Source: Rhodospirillum sp.
Lineage (GTDB): Bacteria; Pseudomonadota; Alphaproteobacteria; Rhodospirillales; Rhodospirillaceae
Direction of reading: 5' to 3'
Assembly: GCA_021741145.1 (NCBI GenBank)
Contig: JAIOYK010000021.1
Span: 1 to 64,000 of the forward strand
DNA length: 64,000 nt
Positions 45,132-54,642 of this stretch are shown here, piece after piece (positions within the stretch are counted from its first letter, which is position 1; each line of letters begins with the position of its first letter). The position numbers and the translations under genes were made by a program. The notes under the pieces are model-generated. The model worked only from the letters and a program-made list of their open reading frames with translations, was not told the origin of the DNA and ran no database searches.

Positions 45132-47075
45132 TCACGCGGCCATGGACCCGATCCGATCCTGGCCCCGCTTTTCCGCCAAACGCGCGCGTAGGCCCGGGGC
45201 TCCCTCCTCCTCCAGGATCCTCTGGACCGCCGCGCGGCCATGGTTCTGGAAGACCGCGTCGATATCGCTGGCGGCCCGCCAAAAAGCCTTGTGGTTCCCG
45301 ACGCTGATCCGACGATCGATGATCGCCTCGATCAGGCAGGGGCCACCGCCGCCCGCCGCGTCATGGAGGGCGCCCTCGAACCCGTCCAAATCGCTGGCGC
45401 TCCAATGGCGCCACCCCGCGGCGCGGGCGGCCAGGCCGATGTTCACCGTCGGAGGCGACAGGAAATCGTCGTATTCAGGGATCCCCGCCGTCGGCAGGTA
45501 GTCGAAGATCGCCCCGCCGCCATTGTTGAGCACCACCAGGGTCACGTCCAGACCTTGGGCCAATTGCAGACTTCCCAGGTCATGGGCAAAGGCCATGTCG
45601 CCAATCATCGCGAAGGTCGGCTTGTCTCGCTGCGCCGCGGCAATCCCCAGGGCGGTGGCGATGGATCCGTCGATCCCGTTGGTCCCCCGGTTCGCCAACA
45701 GGCGAAACGACTTGGCCACCCTGCCGGAGAAGCTATCGAAATCCCGGATGCTCATGGAATTGCCCGAGAACAGAATGGCGCCCGGCGTCACCGCCTCGAC
45801 CAAATGGCGAACGATGGGCGCTTCCCACAGGCTGTTCTCGCTGGAGGCGCCAACCAGCTGGTCAATGTACCCCTCACAGGCCCGGAAGGCCTCCAGCCAG
45901 GCCCGGGGCGCCGGTTGGACCTGGCCCCGGGCGGTGATCCCCCGACAGAAGGACACCGGATCGGAGCGGAGGAGACGCGTCACGCGCAACAGGGGATCGG
46001 CCCATCGGACACTGGGGTCGACCACGATGTAATCGGTGGCCCGGGACTCCTCGAGCCAGCTCAGGACCGGCTTGGCCGTGGGAGGACCGCCAAAGCTGAT
46101 GACCCAATCCGGTTGGAACGCGCCAGCGAATTCCTTCGAGCGCAGGAATGAGTCGGCCCGGGAGAAGACCTGGACATCCTCCGGCGCACCAAAGCGCAGA
46201 TTACTCAAGGGGTCGGTGATAATCGGGCAACCGGTGGCCCGGGCCAGGTCATGAACGGCTCCGGGGAAGTCCGCGCAATCAATTTCCGTCGCGCCGCAGA
46301 CGATCACGCCACGCCGTCCGGAAAGGGTTCCGGCGACATCCATGATGTCCTCGAGCGCCGGACGGATCAGCGACCGCGTGGTGGCCGGGGGCAAGGTGAC
46401 GACCGGCTTGGTGCGTGTCTTGGGCACCAGGGGATCGCGAAACGGCATATTCAGGTGAACCGGCCCCGGCGAAGGCCAAAGACTCTGTTCGTAGATCCGG
46501 GAGGCCAGTGGCGGCAGCGAAGAGAGGCTTCCATCGGGCAGGGGGAGGTGATGGGAGGCTCGGGTGTGGGGACCGAAAACCCGGATCTGATCAATGGCCT
46601 GGGCCGAACAGCGGTCCTGATTCTCCGGCGCCCGGTCCGCGGTCAGCAGGATCAGCGGCGTCATGCCAGCCGAAGCCTCCATGACCGCCGGGTACCAGTG
46701 ACCAACGGCCGAACCCGAGGTGCAGATGAGGATCACCGGCGTCCGGGTCGCCCGGGCCAGCCCCAAGGCATGAAAGGCGGCGGAGCGTTCGTCGATGACG
46801 ACCCGAGTTCGCAGATCCCCGTTCGCCCGACACGCCAAGGCAAGGGGAGCCATTTGGGCGCCCGGTGACATGACCGCATGGGTCACGCCATTCGCGACCA
46901 AAGAGTCAATCAAGACGGCGGCCCAGCGGAAATTCAGTTCGGCATCGGCCTGAACAAGCCCGCGGAAGGTTGTGTTGTCCACTTCGGCGCGGATGGATGG
47001 GAAAGAGACGCGGTCGACGTCATGAACCGCCGTCAGACCAATGGTATCCTTTCCCGGAGACTTGATGTCGCCCAC
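45132..47075 (-). CDS. MenD-family ThDP-dependent enzyme of unknown substrate
   Basis: The 647-residue protein follows MenD from end to end: DERSAAFHALGLA with the catalytic Glu, ICTSGSAVGHWYPAVMEAS, LTADRAPENQDRCSAQAIDQ, SGNSMSIRDFDSF, ANRGTNGIDG, and the ThDP motif IGDMAFAHDL ... NNGGGAIFDYLP. MenD makes SEPHCHC in menaquinone synthesis, yet no other men gene is near and most alphaproteobacteria use ubiquinone. The cluster instead has an amino-acid-type importer, a C45 hydrolase and an RpiR regulator. I prefer the GTG at 47075, which has ggag 8 bases upstream; an ATG at 47150 is the alternative. About 45 residues precede the MenD-like part either way. Confidence 0.8.
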   Translation of the reverse strand: MGDIKSPGKDTIGLTAVHDVDRVSFPSIRAEVDNTTFRGLVQADAELNFRWAAVLIDSLVANGVTHAVMSPGAQMAPLALACRANGDLRTRVVIDERSAAFHALGLARATRTPVILICTSGSAVGHWYPAVMEASAGMTPLILLTADRAPENQDRCSAQAIDQIRVFGPHTRASHHLPLPDGSLSSLPPLASRIYEQSLWPSPGPVHLNMPFRDPLVPKTRTKPVVTLPPATTRSLIRPALEDIMDVAGTLSGRRGVIVCGATEIDCADFPGAVHDLARATGCPIITDPLSNLRFGAPEDVQVFSRADSFLRSKEFAGAFQPDWVISFGGPPTAKPVLSWLEESRATDYIVVDPSVRWADPLLRVTRLLRSDPVSFCRGITARGQVQPAPRAWLEAFRACEGYIDQLVGASSENSLWEAPIVRHLVEAVTPGAILFSGNSMSIRDFDSFSGRVAKSFRLLANRGTNGIDGSIATALGIAAAQRDKPTFAMIGDMAFAHDLGSLQLAQGLDVTLVVLNNGGGAIFDYLPTAGIPEYDDFLSPPTVNIGLAARAAGWRHWSASDLDGFEGALHDAAGGGGPCLIEAIIDRRISVGNHKAFWRAASDIDAVFQNHGRAAVQRILEEEGAPGLRARLAEKRGQDRIGSMAA

Positions 47076-47621
47076 GGCATTAACTCCATTTTTAACGAAG
47101 AGCTGATTTTTATTGGGGCGAACCAGATAAGGAAGAGCAGCCTTGACCATCAAAATTCGCCACGGGACAGGGTTTTCCGCGGCGCCCACACAAAATCAAT
47201 AAAATTTAAACTAAAGGCATTTTTTTTGTGCACAAAACCTTTATGCGTGTCCACTCGCTCGAGATAATATTTTGATATCGTTCCATTTTCCGCAAATCCG
47301 GAACAAGGGAGAGTCGCGGGCTCCACCCCGACATTCCGTTCGGGTTTCGTTACCAAATTGCAAACAGACAACGTTCACACAGCCATCCCACGGCATCGTC
47401 ATGCTTCGCATCACGATGCATCGGACCGACATCCGACTCCCAGATTTCCCGGGAGAATTCAAAAACCTCGTCGTCGACCCGCCAAAGGTGCCCCCATCCC
47501 ATGCTACCGCGCGTCGACAGGCGGCGCCGTCAACCGGCGGAAATCTGCAATTGCCACACCCATTTTGGGGGCGTAAAAATTTTTGGTGTACAACCACTTC
47601 GTTCAGACGTTGGAGGCGAAA
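47076..47621. other. Divergent gap between MenD-like and TRAP genes
   Basis: No convincing gene lies in this 546-base gap. It is AT-rich around 47150-47280 and holds the TTTTGTGCACAAAA palindrome. Near the TRAP gene it has GGTGTACAACC, a weaker palindrome, at 47585-47595. The stretch at 47396-47427 carries short repeated atgc/gcat words of unknown meaning. Confidence 0.45.
47224..47237. promoter_or_regulatory. Palindrome TTTTGTGCACAAAA
   Basis: A perfect 14-base palindrome lies about 150 bases before the MenD-like start and about 385 before the TRAP gene. Twelve of its bases recur exactly at 57731-57742. It is a likely transcription-factor site. Confidence 0.55.
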
Positions 47622-48602
47622 TTGAAGCGCTTTTTTTATATGCTCGCAGCCGTTGCCATGGCATTTGCCACAACTCAAGCGAAAGCCACTGAAACACTTA
47701 AAATTGGCCACGTTCTACCAAAGGGCTCGCAATTCGGCGAAGCCATCAAAGTCATGAACGAGGAATTGGCCAAACGGACCAATGGTGCCTACCAGCTTGA
47801 GGAATACCCCGCGAGCGCCCTGGGTTCCGGGGCCGCGGTCCTTGACGCGGTGCGTCTGGGAACCGTCGATATGGTCATGTCCTCCGCCGGAGGAGCCCTG
47901 TCGACCTTCAACCCCAAGGTTGGCATCCTAGACCTCATGATGCTGTTCCGGGGTCCGGCCCACGCCGACGCCGTTCTTGACGGTCCCATCGGTGAAGACT
48001 TGTTGGAGACCTTCAAGGATCAAGAGACCGTCGGCCTCGCCTGGGGGGAAAACGGATTCCGTCAGTTGACGAATTCCGTGCACCCGATCAAGGAACCCGC
48101 CGACCTCAAGGGGCTTAAAATCCGCCTGACCGCCAGCGAGATCTATAAGGCCGCCTTCACGACCCTCGGCGCCGAAACGTTTTCCCTGCCGTTTTCGCAA
48201 TTGTACCCCGCCCTGCAGAGCGGCAAGGCCGATGGCCAGGAGAATCCCGTCACCACCATCGTTGGGTCGAACCTCCAAGAGGTTCAAAAATACATCACCC
48301 TGTCCAACCACACCTATGCCCCGGCGGTCATTCTCATCAACAAGGATCTGTTCGATGAATTTCCAGCCGAGGTCCAGGAAGCCTTCGTCGCCTCGGCCAA
48401 GATTGGCGGAAAAGCGTCCAGGGACTTCGTGCGCAAACAGGATATCGAAGGGCTGGACGTTCTGAAAGCTTCGGGGATCGAGATCATTCCTCCGGAAGGA
48501 TTCGACCGGGCGGCATTCGAGGAAGCCCTTAAGCCTTTCTATGACACCTATGCCCAGCAGTTCACCATGGAAAAGATCGAAGCAATCCGAAACGTGAAGT
48601 AA
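47622..48602 (+). CDS. TRAP-type solute-binding protein (DctP family), orphan
   Basis: The 326-residue periplasmic protein has a signal peptide (YMLAAVAMAFATTQAKA) and the DctP pattern (LKIGHVLPKGSQFGEAIKVMNEELAKRTNGAYQLEEYP, GLKIRLTASEIYKAAFTTLGAETFSLPFSQLYPALQSGKADGQENP split in sequence). I place the start at a TTG with a perfect ggagg 5 bases upstream; the ATG six codons later has none. The DctQ and DctM membrane genes are missing, so it must work with distant permeases or serve sensing. A chemoreceptor follows. Confidence 0.88.
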   Translation: MKRFFYMLAAVAMAFATTQAKATETLKIGHVLPKGSQFGEAIKVMNEELAKRTNGAYQLEEYPASALGSGAAVLDAVRLGTVDMVMSSAGGALSTFNPKVGILDLMMLFRGPAHADAVLDGPIGEDLLETFKDQETVGLAWGENGFRQLTNSVHPIKEPADLKGLKIRLTASEIYKAAFTTLGAETFSLPFSQLYPALQSGKADGQENPVTTIVGSNLQEVQKYITLSNHTYAPAVILINKDLFDEFPAEVQEAFVASAKIGGKASRDFVRKQDIEGLDVLKASGIEIIPPEGFDRAAFEEALKPFYDTYAQQFTMEKIEAIRNVK

Positions 48603-48714
48603 CGCCTTCTTTTGACGCCTTCTTTAACCGAAGTGTAGCGAGGCTCGCGACCGGCGTGCCTCGCTTCCTCTCCCTCAAGTGATATTAAAAGTCGTCGGGT
48701 GGAAAGTACAAGCC

Positions 48715-50757
48715 ATGACAGATACCGCACTTTTTCGAGGAGGTATTTCACACCTCAAGGTTATCCAAAGAATATCACTTGGCTTCTTGATCGTTCTTCT
48801 TCTCATCGCCGTCCTAGGTGTTCAATTCGTCCGATCCGTTGGCACCATTGACAATCATCTCAATCAAGTCATGACCACGGGACAGGGTGCGAAGGAGACC
48901 GCGCGGCTCGCCCAGCGCAGCGAACGCCTTGACCGTATCGTCTTGACCTATGTCGTCAACCAAACCGAGGCGGCCCTGGAGGATGCCCAGAATGAGATGA
49001 GCGCCTTCGAGACATCCCTGTCCAAGGTCGCCCAACTCTCCGCCGAGAACGGTACGGGAAATGACTTCCAGAAACAGCTTTCCATAATCGAGACGGCCGC
49101 CAATGACTACCGGTCTGCTTTTGATAAAATCGTTGTGGCGGTTAATACTCGGCTTGATGGTCAAAAATTGACAGACCTTTCCGGAACACAACTCAACACC
49201 ACGGTGATGGCCGTGATTGGCTTGGCTTTATCCAAGGAAGCATCCTCGGTCCAGGACGACGCTTTACGATTACTCCAAGCCTTGCAAGCAAGTCGCATGG
49301 CGACGTCCCGATACCTCTATACATCCGATCCCAATGACGCCAAGACCGCGAGCAACGAACTGGACCGGACCAAGGAAGCGATCGCCAAGCTCGCCCCGGA
49401 AGTCGCAAATCGTCGCGTGAAAAAGTTCATCGATTCCATGGCGCCCGGCATGGAAAGTTTCTCCAAGGGACTGGGGGAAGTGACCCAGGGGAACCTCGCG
49501 CTCCAGGACTCCCAAGCCGCCAGCCGACAGGCCCTCGACACCCTTATGGTCGCCATGGAGGCGATCGTTCAGACCTTCGGCAACGCCCAGAACGACGCCC
49601 AATCCGAGGCTCGATCCGTGGTCGACGACGGTCGGACACAAGCCGTGTTCATGCCGAGTCTGGCAATCGCCTTGGGCATTGTCTTCGCCATTCTGATCGG
49701 CGCCTCGATCGCCCGCCCCGTGCGCGCCCTCACCCAGGCGATGGTCGCCTTGGCCGAGGGAGATACCGGACAGAATGTTCCCGCGACGGACCGCCGGGAC
49801 GAAATCGGCGACATGGCCCGGGCGGTTCAGGTCTTCAAGGACAATGCCATCGAAGTGGAGCGGCTGCGGACCGCCCACGAGCAGGCGCGGGAGCGGGCCG
49901 AAGCGGAGAAGCGCCAGATCATGAACGATTTGGCCCAAAACTTCGAAAATACCGTCATGGATGTGGTCCAAAGCGTGGTTCGGGAAGCCGAAGCGGTCCA
50001 AGGCAACGCCCAGTCCGTGGACAACATCTCCCTGAAAACCCGCGAACACGCCACCCAAGGGGCCGCGGCGACCGAGGAGGCCAGCGTCAATGTCAACTTG
50101 GTGGCCGCGGCCGTCGAACAATTGACGGGATCGGTCGCGAGCATAAGCTCCCAGGTTACGGAGTCGACAACGATCGCCGGGTCCGCGGTCAAGGAAGCAC
50201 AACAGACCGATCACTTGGTTATCAGCCTGACCGAAGCCGCCAATCGCATTGGCGATGTCGTCCACCTCATTCAGCAAATCGCCTCCCAAACCAACCTTCT
50301 CGCCTTGAACGCCACCATCGAGGCCGCCCGTGCCGGTGACGCTGGAAAGGGATTTGCCGTCGTCGCCAACGAAGTGAAAGCCCTGGCCAATCAAACATCA
50401 TCGGCCACCGAAGACATCGGCGTTCAAGTGGAAGCCATCCAATCCGCGACCAAAAACGCGGTCGGCGCGGTCCGTCATATCGCCGAAACCATCACCCGCA
50501 TGAACGACATCGCCGGGGAAATTTCGGCCGCCATGGAAGAACAATTCGAAGCAACTCGGGAAATTGGCCAAAGTTTGCAGCAAGCGGCCGTCGGAACCTC
50601 GGACGTAGCCCGCACCATCACCGATGTGATGCATCAGGTGACGGAATCAGGGAGTGCCGCGCATAGCTTGCTGGGCAGTGCCGCGACCCTCTCCCGGCAA
50701 ACCTCCATTCTCCGAAGCGAGGTCAACGCCTTTACCGGACGGATCAGAAACGCCTGA
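48715..50757 (+). CDS. Methyl-accepting chemotaxis protein
   Basis: The 680-residue receptor has a membrane helix at about residues 20-42, a periplasmic helical sensor of some 275 residues, a second helix near residue 320 ([22 protein letters not shown]), a HAMP domain ([17 protein letters not shown]) and a signalling domain with the hairpin tip [21 protein letters not shown]. There is no C-terminal CheR-tether pentapeptide. It follows the orphan TRAP binding protein by 112 bases, which suggests, but does not prove, that the loaded binding protein could be its ligand. Confidence 0.92.
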   Translation: MTDTALFRGGISHLKVIQRISLGFLIVLLLIAVLGVQFVRSVGTIDNHLNQVMTTGQGAKETARLAQRSERLDRIVLTYVVNQTEAALEDAQNEMSAFETSLSKVAQLSAENGTGNDFQKQLSIIETAANDYRSAFDKIVVAVNTRLDGQKLTDLSGTQLNTTVMAVIGLALSKEASSVQDDALRLLQALQASRMATSRYLYTSDPNDAKTASNELDRTKEAIAKLAPEVANRRVKKFIDSMAPGMESFSKGLGEVTQGNLALQDSQAASRQALDTLMVAMEAIVQTFGNAQNDAQSEARSVVDDGRTQAVFMPSLAIALGIVFAILIGASIARPVRALTQAMVALAEGDTGQNVPATDRRDEIGDMARAVQVFKDNAIEVERLRTAHEQARERAEAEKRQIMNDLAQNFENTVMDVVQSVVREAEAVQGNAQSVDNISLKTREHATQGAAATEEASVNVNLVAAAVEQLTGSVASISSQVTESTTIAGSAVKEAQQTDHLVISLTEAANRIGDVVHLIQQIASQTNLLALNATIEAARAGDAGKGFAVVANEVKALANQTSSATEDIGVQVEAIQSATKNAVGAVRHIAETITRMNDIAGEISAAMEEQFEATREIGQSLQQAAVGTSDVARTITDVMHQVTESGSAAHSLLGSAATLSRQTSILRSEVNAFTGRIRNA

Positions 50758-50818
50758 CCCCCTATTCTGGGTGATCACCCAGCCACCCGCGCCCATCAAA
50801 GAAGGAAGGACGGAGGTT

Positions 50819-51301
50819 ATGAGTTCATTCATCGTGAAAGGTCTTCCAGGACTCGCCCTGACGGCGGCCACCATGGTGCTGTCCGCTTGCGCCGCCACCG
50901 AGGCGCCAACGCCTGGAACGGAACCCGCGAGCCCGAGCAGTGTCATGCTGCTCGAAACGTCGACGCATGGGGACGGTGTCCCTCTGGTCTACCCCGCGGG
51001 AACGCCCTTGATCACATCACGGATCACGACCTTCCCGCCCCATTCCAAGACCTCTGTCCATCGTCATCTGGTTCCCTTGTACGCGTATATTCTAGAGGGA
51101 GAACTGACGATTCATCCGGAAGGGGGCCCGCCCCGCATCTTCAAGAAAGGCGATGCCTTCATGGAGACCGCAGGGTGGCATTACGGCGAGAACAAAACGG
51201 ATAAGCCAATAAAACTCCTTGCCGTTTACGCCGGAGAAGTTGGTGTTCCCCTGGCCGTTCGCAAGGACGCCCCCGCCCCCGCACCCGTCGAGTCAAAGTA
51301 G
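50819..51301 (+). CDS. Cupin-domain lipoprotein
   Basis: The 160-residue protein has a lipoprotein signal (LALTAATMVLSAC, lipobox L-S-A-C at Cys 24) and a single cupin barrel with metal-ligand-like residues (FPPHSKTSVHRHLVPLYAYI, ILEGELTIHPEGG, GDAFMETAGWHYGENK). It should sit on the periplasmic face of a membrane. The start has a perfect ggagg. Function unknown. Confidence 0.85.
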   Translation: MSSFIVKGLPGLALTAATMVLSACAATEAPTPGTEPASPSSVMLLETSTHGDGVPLVYPAGTPLITSRITTFPPHSKTSVHRHLVPLYAYILEGELTIHPEGGPPRIFKKGDAFMETAGWHYGENKTDKPIKLLAVYAGEVGVPLAVRKDAPAPAPVESK

Positions 51302-51310
51302 AGCACCTCA

Positions 51311-51347
51311 CGGTCAAACGAGACCCTTTCGTGACCTCGTTTGACCG
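51311..51347. terminator. Terminator between convergent genes
   Basis: A perfect 12-base stem (cggtcaaacgag with ctcgtttgaccg) with a 13-base loop lies 10 bases after the cupin gene and 10 before the cysH stop. It can serve both strands. Confidence 0.8.
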
Positions 51348-51356
51348 CGAGCCCTT

Positions 51357-52091
51357 TCAGCATCCCTGGGCGCGCTTAATGGGCATGGCCGACACGTTCG
51401 GCAAATGAATACCGCATTCGGTCTTCCCCTTCCCGGCCCACCGACCAGAGCGGAAGTCCGAGGATTCCGCGACCCGCTCCGTGCAGGGCATGCAGCCGAC
51501 GGACAGGAACCCGTCCTCCCACAGGGGATGGCGGGGTAGGTCGTGGACCGCATGGTAGGTCTCGACCTCCTCGGCGCCCCAACGGGCGAGGGGAGTCACC
51601 TTGACCATATAGCCGTCGGCCTCGGCGATGGGCAGGGCGTCACGACCCTCTCCGTGATGCCCCTTGCGACCGTTAATCCAACAGTCAAACGCCTCCAGCG
51701 CCTTGCGCAGGGGAAGCACCTTGCGCAGGTAGCAGCAACGGTCCGGGTCCCGGGAGAACAGCATCATATCCGGGTCCTCCCGGGCGATCTCCTTCTCCGG
51801 TCCCAGGGTGCGGACGTCGGTCAGACCCAGACGCTCCACCATTTTGTCCCGATGGCGCAAAGTCTCGCCAAACAGACGACCCGTATCCATGAACAGGACC
51901 GGCGTGTTGGCGTCGATATTGGCCACCATGTGCAACAATACCGCGGCTTCGGTGCCGAAGGAGGAGACCAGGGCCGTGCGGCCCTTGTAGGCCCGGGTCA
52001 GCACGTCTTCCAGAATCGCTTCCGCCGTGCTGGAGGCATGGCGGTCGACCAGATAATCAATCGCCTGGGAAACATCGACTTCCGCTGTCAT
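51357..52091 (-). CDS. cysH: APS/PAPS reductase with 4Fe-4S cysteines
   Basis: Reduces adenylyl sulfate or its 3'-phosphate to sulfite with thioredoxin. The 244-residue protein has the nucleotide loop VSSFGTEAAVLL, the paired cysteines RCCYLRK and the later CMPC that bind a 4Fe-4S cluster (the plant/bacterial APS-reductase type), and the catalytic C-terminal ECGIHL. The start overlaps the DUF934 stop as ATGA. It is last in the sulfite-reduction operon. Confidence 0.95.
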   Translation of the reverse strand: MTAEVDVSQAIDYLVDRHASSTAEAILEDVLTRAYKGRTALVSSFGTEAAVLLHMVANIDANTPVLFMDTGRLFGETLRHRDKMVERLGLTDVRTLGPEKEIAREDPDMMLFSRDPDRCCYLRKVLPLRKALEAFDCWINGRKGHHGEGRDALPIAEADGYMVKVTPLARWGAEEVETYHAVHDLPRHPLWEDGFLSVGCMPCTERVAESSDFRSGRWAGKGKTECGIHLPNVSAMPIKRAQGC

Positions 52092-52681
52092 GCCACGGTC
52101 TCCTTCAGAGCGTCGGTGGACCGGCGCTTGGTGTCCTTCAGAGCGCCGGTGGACCGGCGCTCGGCCCAAAGGGCGGGACGGCCATCCCCGGCATGTTGGT
52201 AGACGTGACGAAAACGGGACAGGGCCTTGGTCACCGCCTCTTCCGTCAACGCGCCCTTCGGATCGCCCTTCGGATCAATGGCATCGAACCCGCAACGGGC
52301 CATCAGCGGCACTTGGTCGATCTTAACGTCGCCCAGGGCCCGCAATTCCCCCCCAAAACCATGCCGTTCCCGCAGCAGACGGGCGGTGGTATAGGCCCGG
52401 CCATCGGTGAAGGCGGGAAAGGCCAGGCCAATCACCGGCAGGCGCGCCATATCCTCGGCCAGAGTGAGGCCCCAGTCCTCCGGACCTTCGGTGCTGGCCA
52501 GCCAGACTCCCACGGATAGGCCCGCGTCGATCAGGTCCAAGCGCTCCTCCCGCCAGCGGACCAGCGGCAAAAGCACGGTCGCGGCGTTGTCGGGATAGGG
52601 GTTGGGAAGAGCATCCTCGACGCCGAGAACGGGAAGGGACTCGGCCACGCGGACCGGGAAATCAAGCCGAAACGGAGCCAT
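52088..52681 (-). CDS. DUF934 protein of the sulfite-reduction operon
   Basis: The 197-residue protein matches DUF934 (WREERLDLIDAGLSVGVWLASTEG, LPVIGLAFPAFTDGRAYTTARLLRERHGF, DQVPLMARCGFDAID), a family found almost only between cysI and cysH and thought to be an accessory or redox partner of sulfite reductase. It has aaggagg before its ATG and overlaps the end of cysI by 20 bases. The C-terminus is lengthened by a 33-base tandem repeat (RRSTGALKDTK/RRSTDALKETV). Confidence 0.92.
   Translation of the reverse strand: MAPFRLDFPVRVAESLPVLGVEDALPNPYPDNAATVLLPLVRWREERLDLIDAGLSVGVWLASTEGPEDWGLTLAEDMARLPVIGLAFPAFTDGRAYTTARLLRERHGFGGELRALGDVKIDQVPLMARCGFDAIDPKGDPKGALTEEAVTKALSRFRHVYQHAGDGRPALWAERRSTGALKDTKRRSTDALKETVA
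52101..52166 (-). repeat. 33-base tandem duplication in the DUF934 gene end
   Basis: Two adjacent 33-base copies (52101-52133 and 52134-52166) differ at only a few bases. They code for two 11-residue basic units at the protein's C-terminus and end 10 bases before the cysH start codon. Confidence 0.9.
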
Positions 52682-54332
52682 GAAGCGCCTCCTTGAACGG
52701 GGTGATGCCAACACGGCGGAACGTCTCGATGAAGGTTTCGGGTCCCTCGCGGAGTCCCATGTAGGCCTCGACCACGGTTTCCACCGCGTCGACGATCCCC
52801 TCGGCGGAAAAGCCCCGCCCGGTCTGTTGGGCCACCGCGGCCAGTTCGTCCGCGGCGCCGCCCAAGACCAATTGATAGGCCTCGTCCCCGGCCTTCTCCA
52901 GGCCCAGAATGCCGATATTGCCAGCATGGTGATGGCCGCAGGCGTTGATGCAGCCGCTGATGTTGAGGGTGATCGGGCCAATGTCCCGCACCCGGGTCAT
53001 GTCCTCGAATCGGGTGCTGATCTCCTGCGCGATGGGGATGGAGCGGGCCGTGGCGAGCGCGCAGTAATCCAGCCCCGGGCAGGCGATGATATCGCCCATA
53101 TGACCCACGTTCGGCGTCTCCAGACCGACGACCTGGAGGGCCATCCACAGCGCATGCAACTGGTCCTGGCGCACATGGGGCAGCAGCAGGTTCTGTTCAT
53201 GGGTTACCCGCAGGATACCCTGGGAGTAGCGGTCCACCAGCTCGGCCACGGCCTCCATCTCGTCGGTGGTGGCGTCGCCGGGAATGCCGCCGACGGGCTT
53301 CAGCGAAATGGTCACCCCCGCATAGCCCTCCACCTTGTGGGCATGGACATTGGCGTTGAGCCAGAGGTCGAAGGCCGGGTCCTTGGCGCGAAGGTCGGCG
53401 ACCTCCCGGGCGGTCCCGGCGGGAACCGGCGCGGCGACCAGGGGGGCGAAGTAGTCGGCGATGCGAGCGATTTCCTCGGCGGGGACATCCACGGTGGTCC
53501 GCTCCATGGCCTCCCATTCGGCGTCGACCTTGGCGCGGAAGCCCTCGACGCCGAGCGCATCCATGAGGATTTTAATGCGGGCCTTATATTTGTTGTCCCT
53601 GCGGCCCTGTAGGTTATAGGTCCGCAGGATGGCCTCCAGGTAGGAAAGCAGGTGCTCCTTGCGCAGATCGTCGCGGATCAGGCGGCCGATGCGTGGGGTG
53701 CGGCCCATGCCGCCCCCCACATAGACCTTAAAGCCGATCTCGCCGGATTCATCGGGCAAGGGCGCCAATTCCAGGCCAATGTCGTGGAATTGGACCGCCG
53801 CCCGATCCTTGGTGGCGCCGGTGATGGCGATCTTGAACTTGCGCGGCAGGTAAGTGAACTCTGGATGGAAGGTGGACCACTGGCGGATCAACTCCGCCCA
53901 AGGGCGCGGGTCCTCGTATTCATCCGCGGCCACACCCGCGAGCGGATCACAGGTGGTGTTGCGGATGCAATTGCCGCTGGTCTGGATGGCGTGCAATCCC
54001 ACCTCGGCCAACTCCTCCAAAACCTTGGGCATGTCGGAGAGCGCGATCCAGTTGTACTGAATATTCTGGCGGGTGGTGAAATGGCCATAGCCTTTGTCGT
54101 AGTCCTTCGCGACGCGGGCCATGCGGCGGAGTTGATTGGCTGACAACTCGCCATAGGGCACGGCGACCCTCAGCATATAGGCGTGGAGCTGCAAATAGAC
54201 CCCATTCATCAGCCGTAGGGGTTTGAAGGAATCCTCGTCCAATTCACCGGACAGGCGGCGAGCCACCTGATCGGCGAACTCCCGGGTGCGGTCGGCGACG
54301 ATGGCCGCGTCGAATTCGTCATATCGATACAT
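52662..54332 (-). CDS. cysI: Sulfite/nitrite reductase hemoprotein
   Basis: The 556-residue siroheme enzyme reduces sulfite to sulfide with six electrons. It has two ferredoxin-like and two siroheme domains, with cluster/siroheme ligands in ACPGLDYCALA and NISGCINACGHHH, and KFKIAITGATKDRAAVQFHD. The length is that of the short, ferredoxin-type form. With siroheme synthase, DUF2849, DUF934 and CysH around it, sulfite rather than nitrite is the likely substrate. It has no flavoprotein partner here. Confidence 0.94.
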   Translation of the reverse strand: MYRYDEFDAAIVADRTREFADQVARRLSGELDEDSFKPLRLMNGVYLQLHAYMLRVAVPYGELSANQLRRMARVAKDYDKGYGHFTTRQNIQYNWIALSDMPKVLEELAEVGLHAIQTSGNCIRNTTCDPLAGVAADEYEDPRPWAELIRQWSTFHPEFTYLPRKFKIAITGATKDRAAVQFHDIGLELAPLPDESGEIGFKVYVGGGMGRTPRIGRLIRDDLRKEHLLSYLEAILRTYNLQGRRDNKYKARIKILMDALGVEGFRAKVDAEWEAMERTTVDVPAEEIARIADYFAPLVAAPVPAGTAREVADLRAKDPAFDLWLNANVHAHKVEGYAGVTISLKPVGGIPGDATTDEMEAVAELVDRYSQGILRVTHEQNLLLPHVRQDQLHALWMALQVVGLETPNVGHMGDIIACPGLDYCALATARSIPIAQEISTRFEDMTRVRDIGPITLNISGCINACGHHHAGNIGILGLEKAGDEAYQLVLGGAADELAAVAQQTGRGFSAEGIVDAVETVVEAYMGLREGPETFIETFRRVGITPFKEALHGSVSA

Positions 54333-54335
54333 GAT

Positions 54336-54635
54336 TCACTGAGCTTTCGCGGAAGGAGACGTCTTGTAGGCCACGGTCGGCCCTTCGGCGCGGATGCGGT
54401 CACGGAGATGGGCGGGAGCGCCGTCACGCACCACATGGGCATAAACGCCCACGACGCCCGATACCTCGTCGGCTCTGGCTCGGACCAGCTCGGCCTCCAG
54501 GGCCTCGCCGGACAGGACCAGGGCGTCGGAAAAGGTCTCGCTCCAGGTGCATTCACCGCATCGGTAGACCACGACACCATCAGCGAGACGATTGGCGGAA
54601 ATGACATGAAGGGCGAGGACGGTCTTCTTGCTCAT
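54336..54635 (-). CDS. DUF2849 protein of the sulfite-reduction operon
   Basis: The 99-residue protein fits DUF2849 (VISANRLADGVVVYRCGECTWSETFSDALVLSGEALEAEL), a small alphaproteobacterial family found before cysI. It starts 7 bases after cysG and ends 3 before cysI. Biochemical role unknown. Confidence 0.88.
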   Translation of the reverse strand: MSKKTVLALHVISANRLADGVVVYRCGECTWSETFSDALVLSGEALEAELVRARADEVSGVVGVYAHVVRDGAPAHLRDRIRAEGPTVAYKTSPSAKAQ

Positions 54636-54642
54636 GGTTTGG

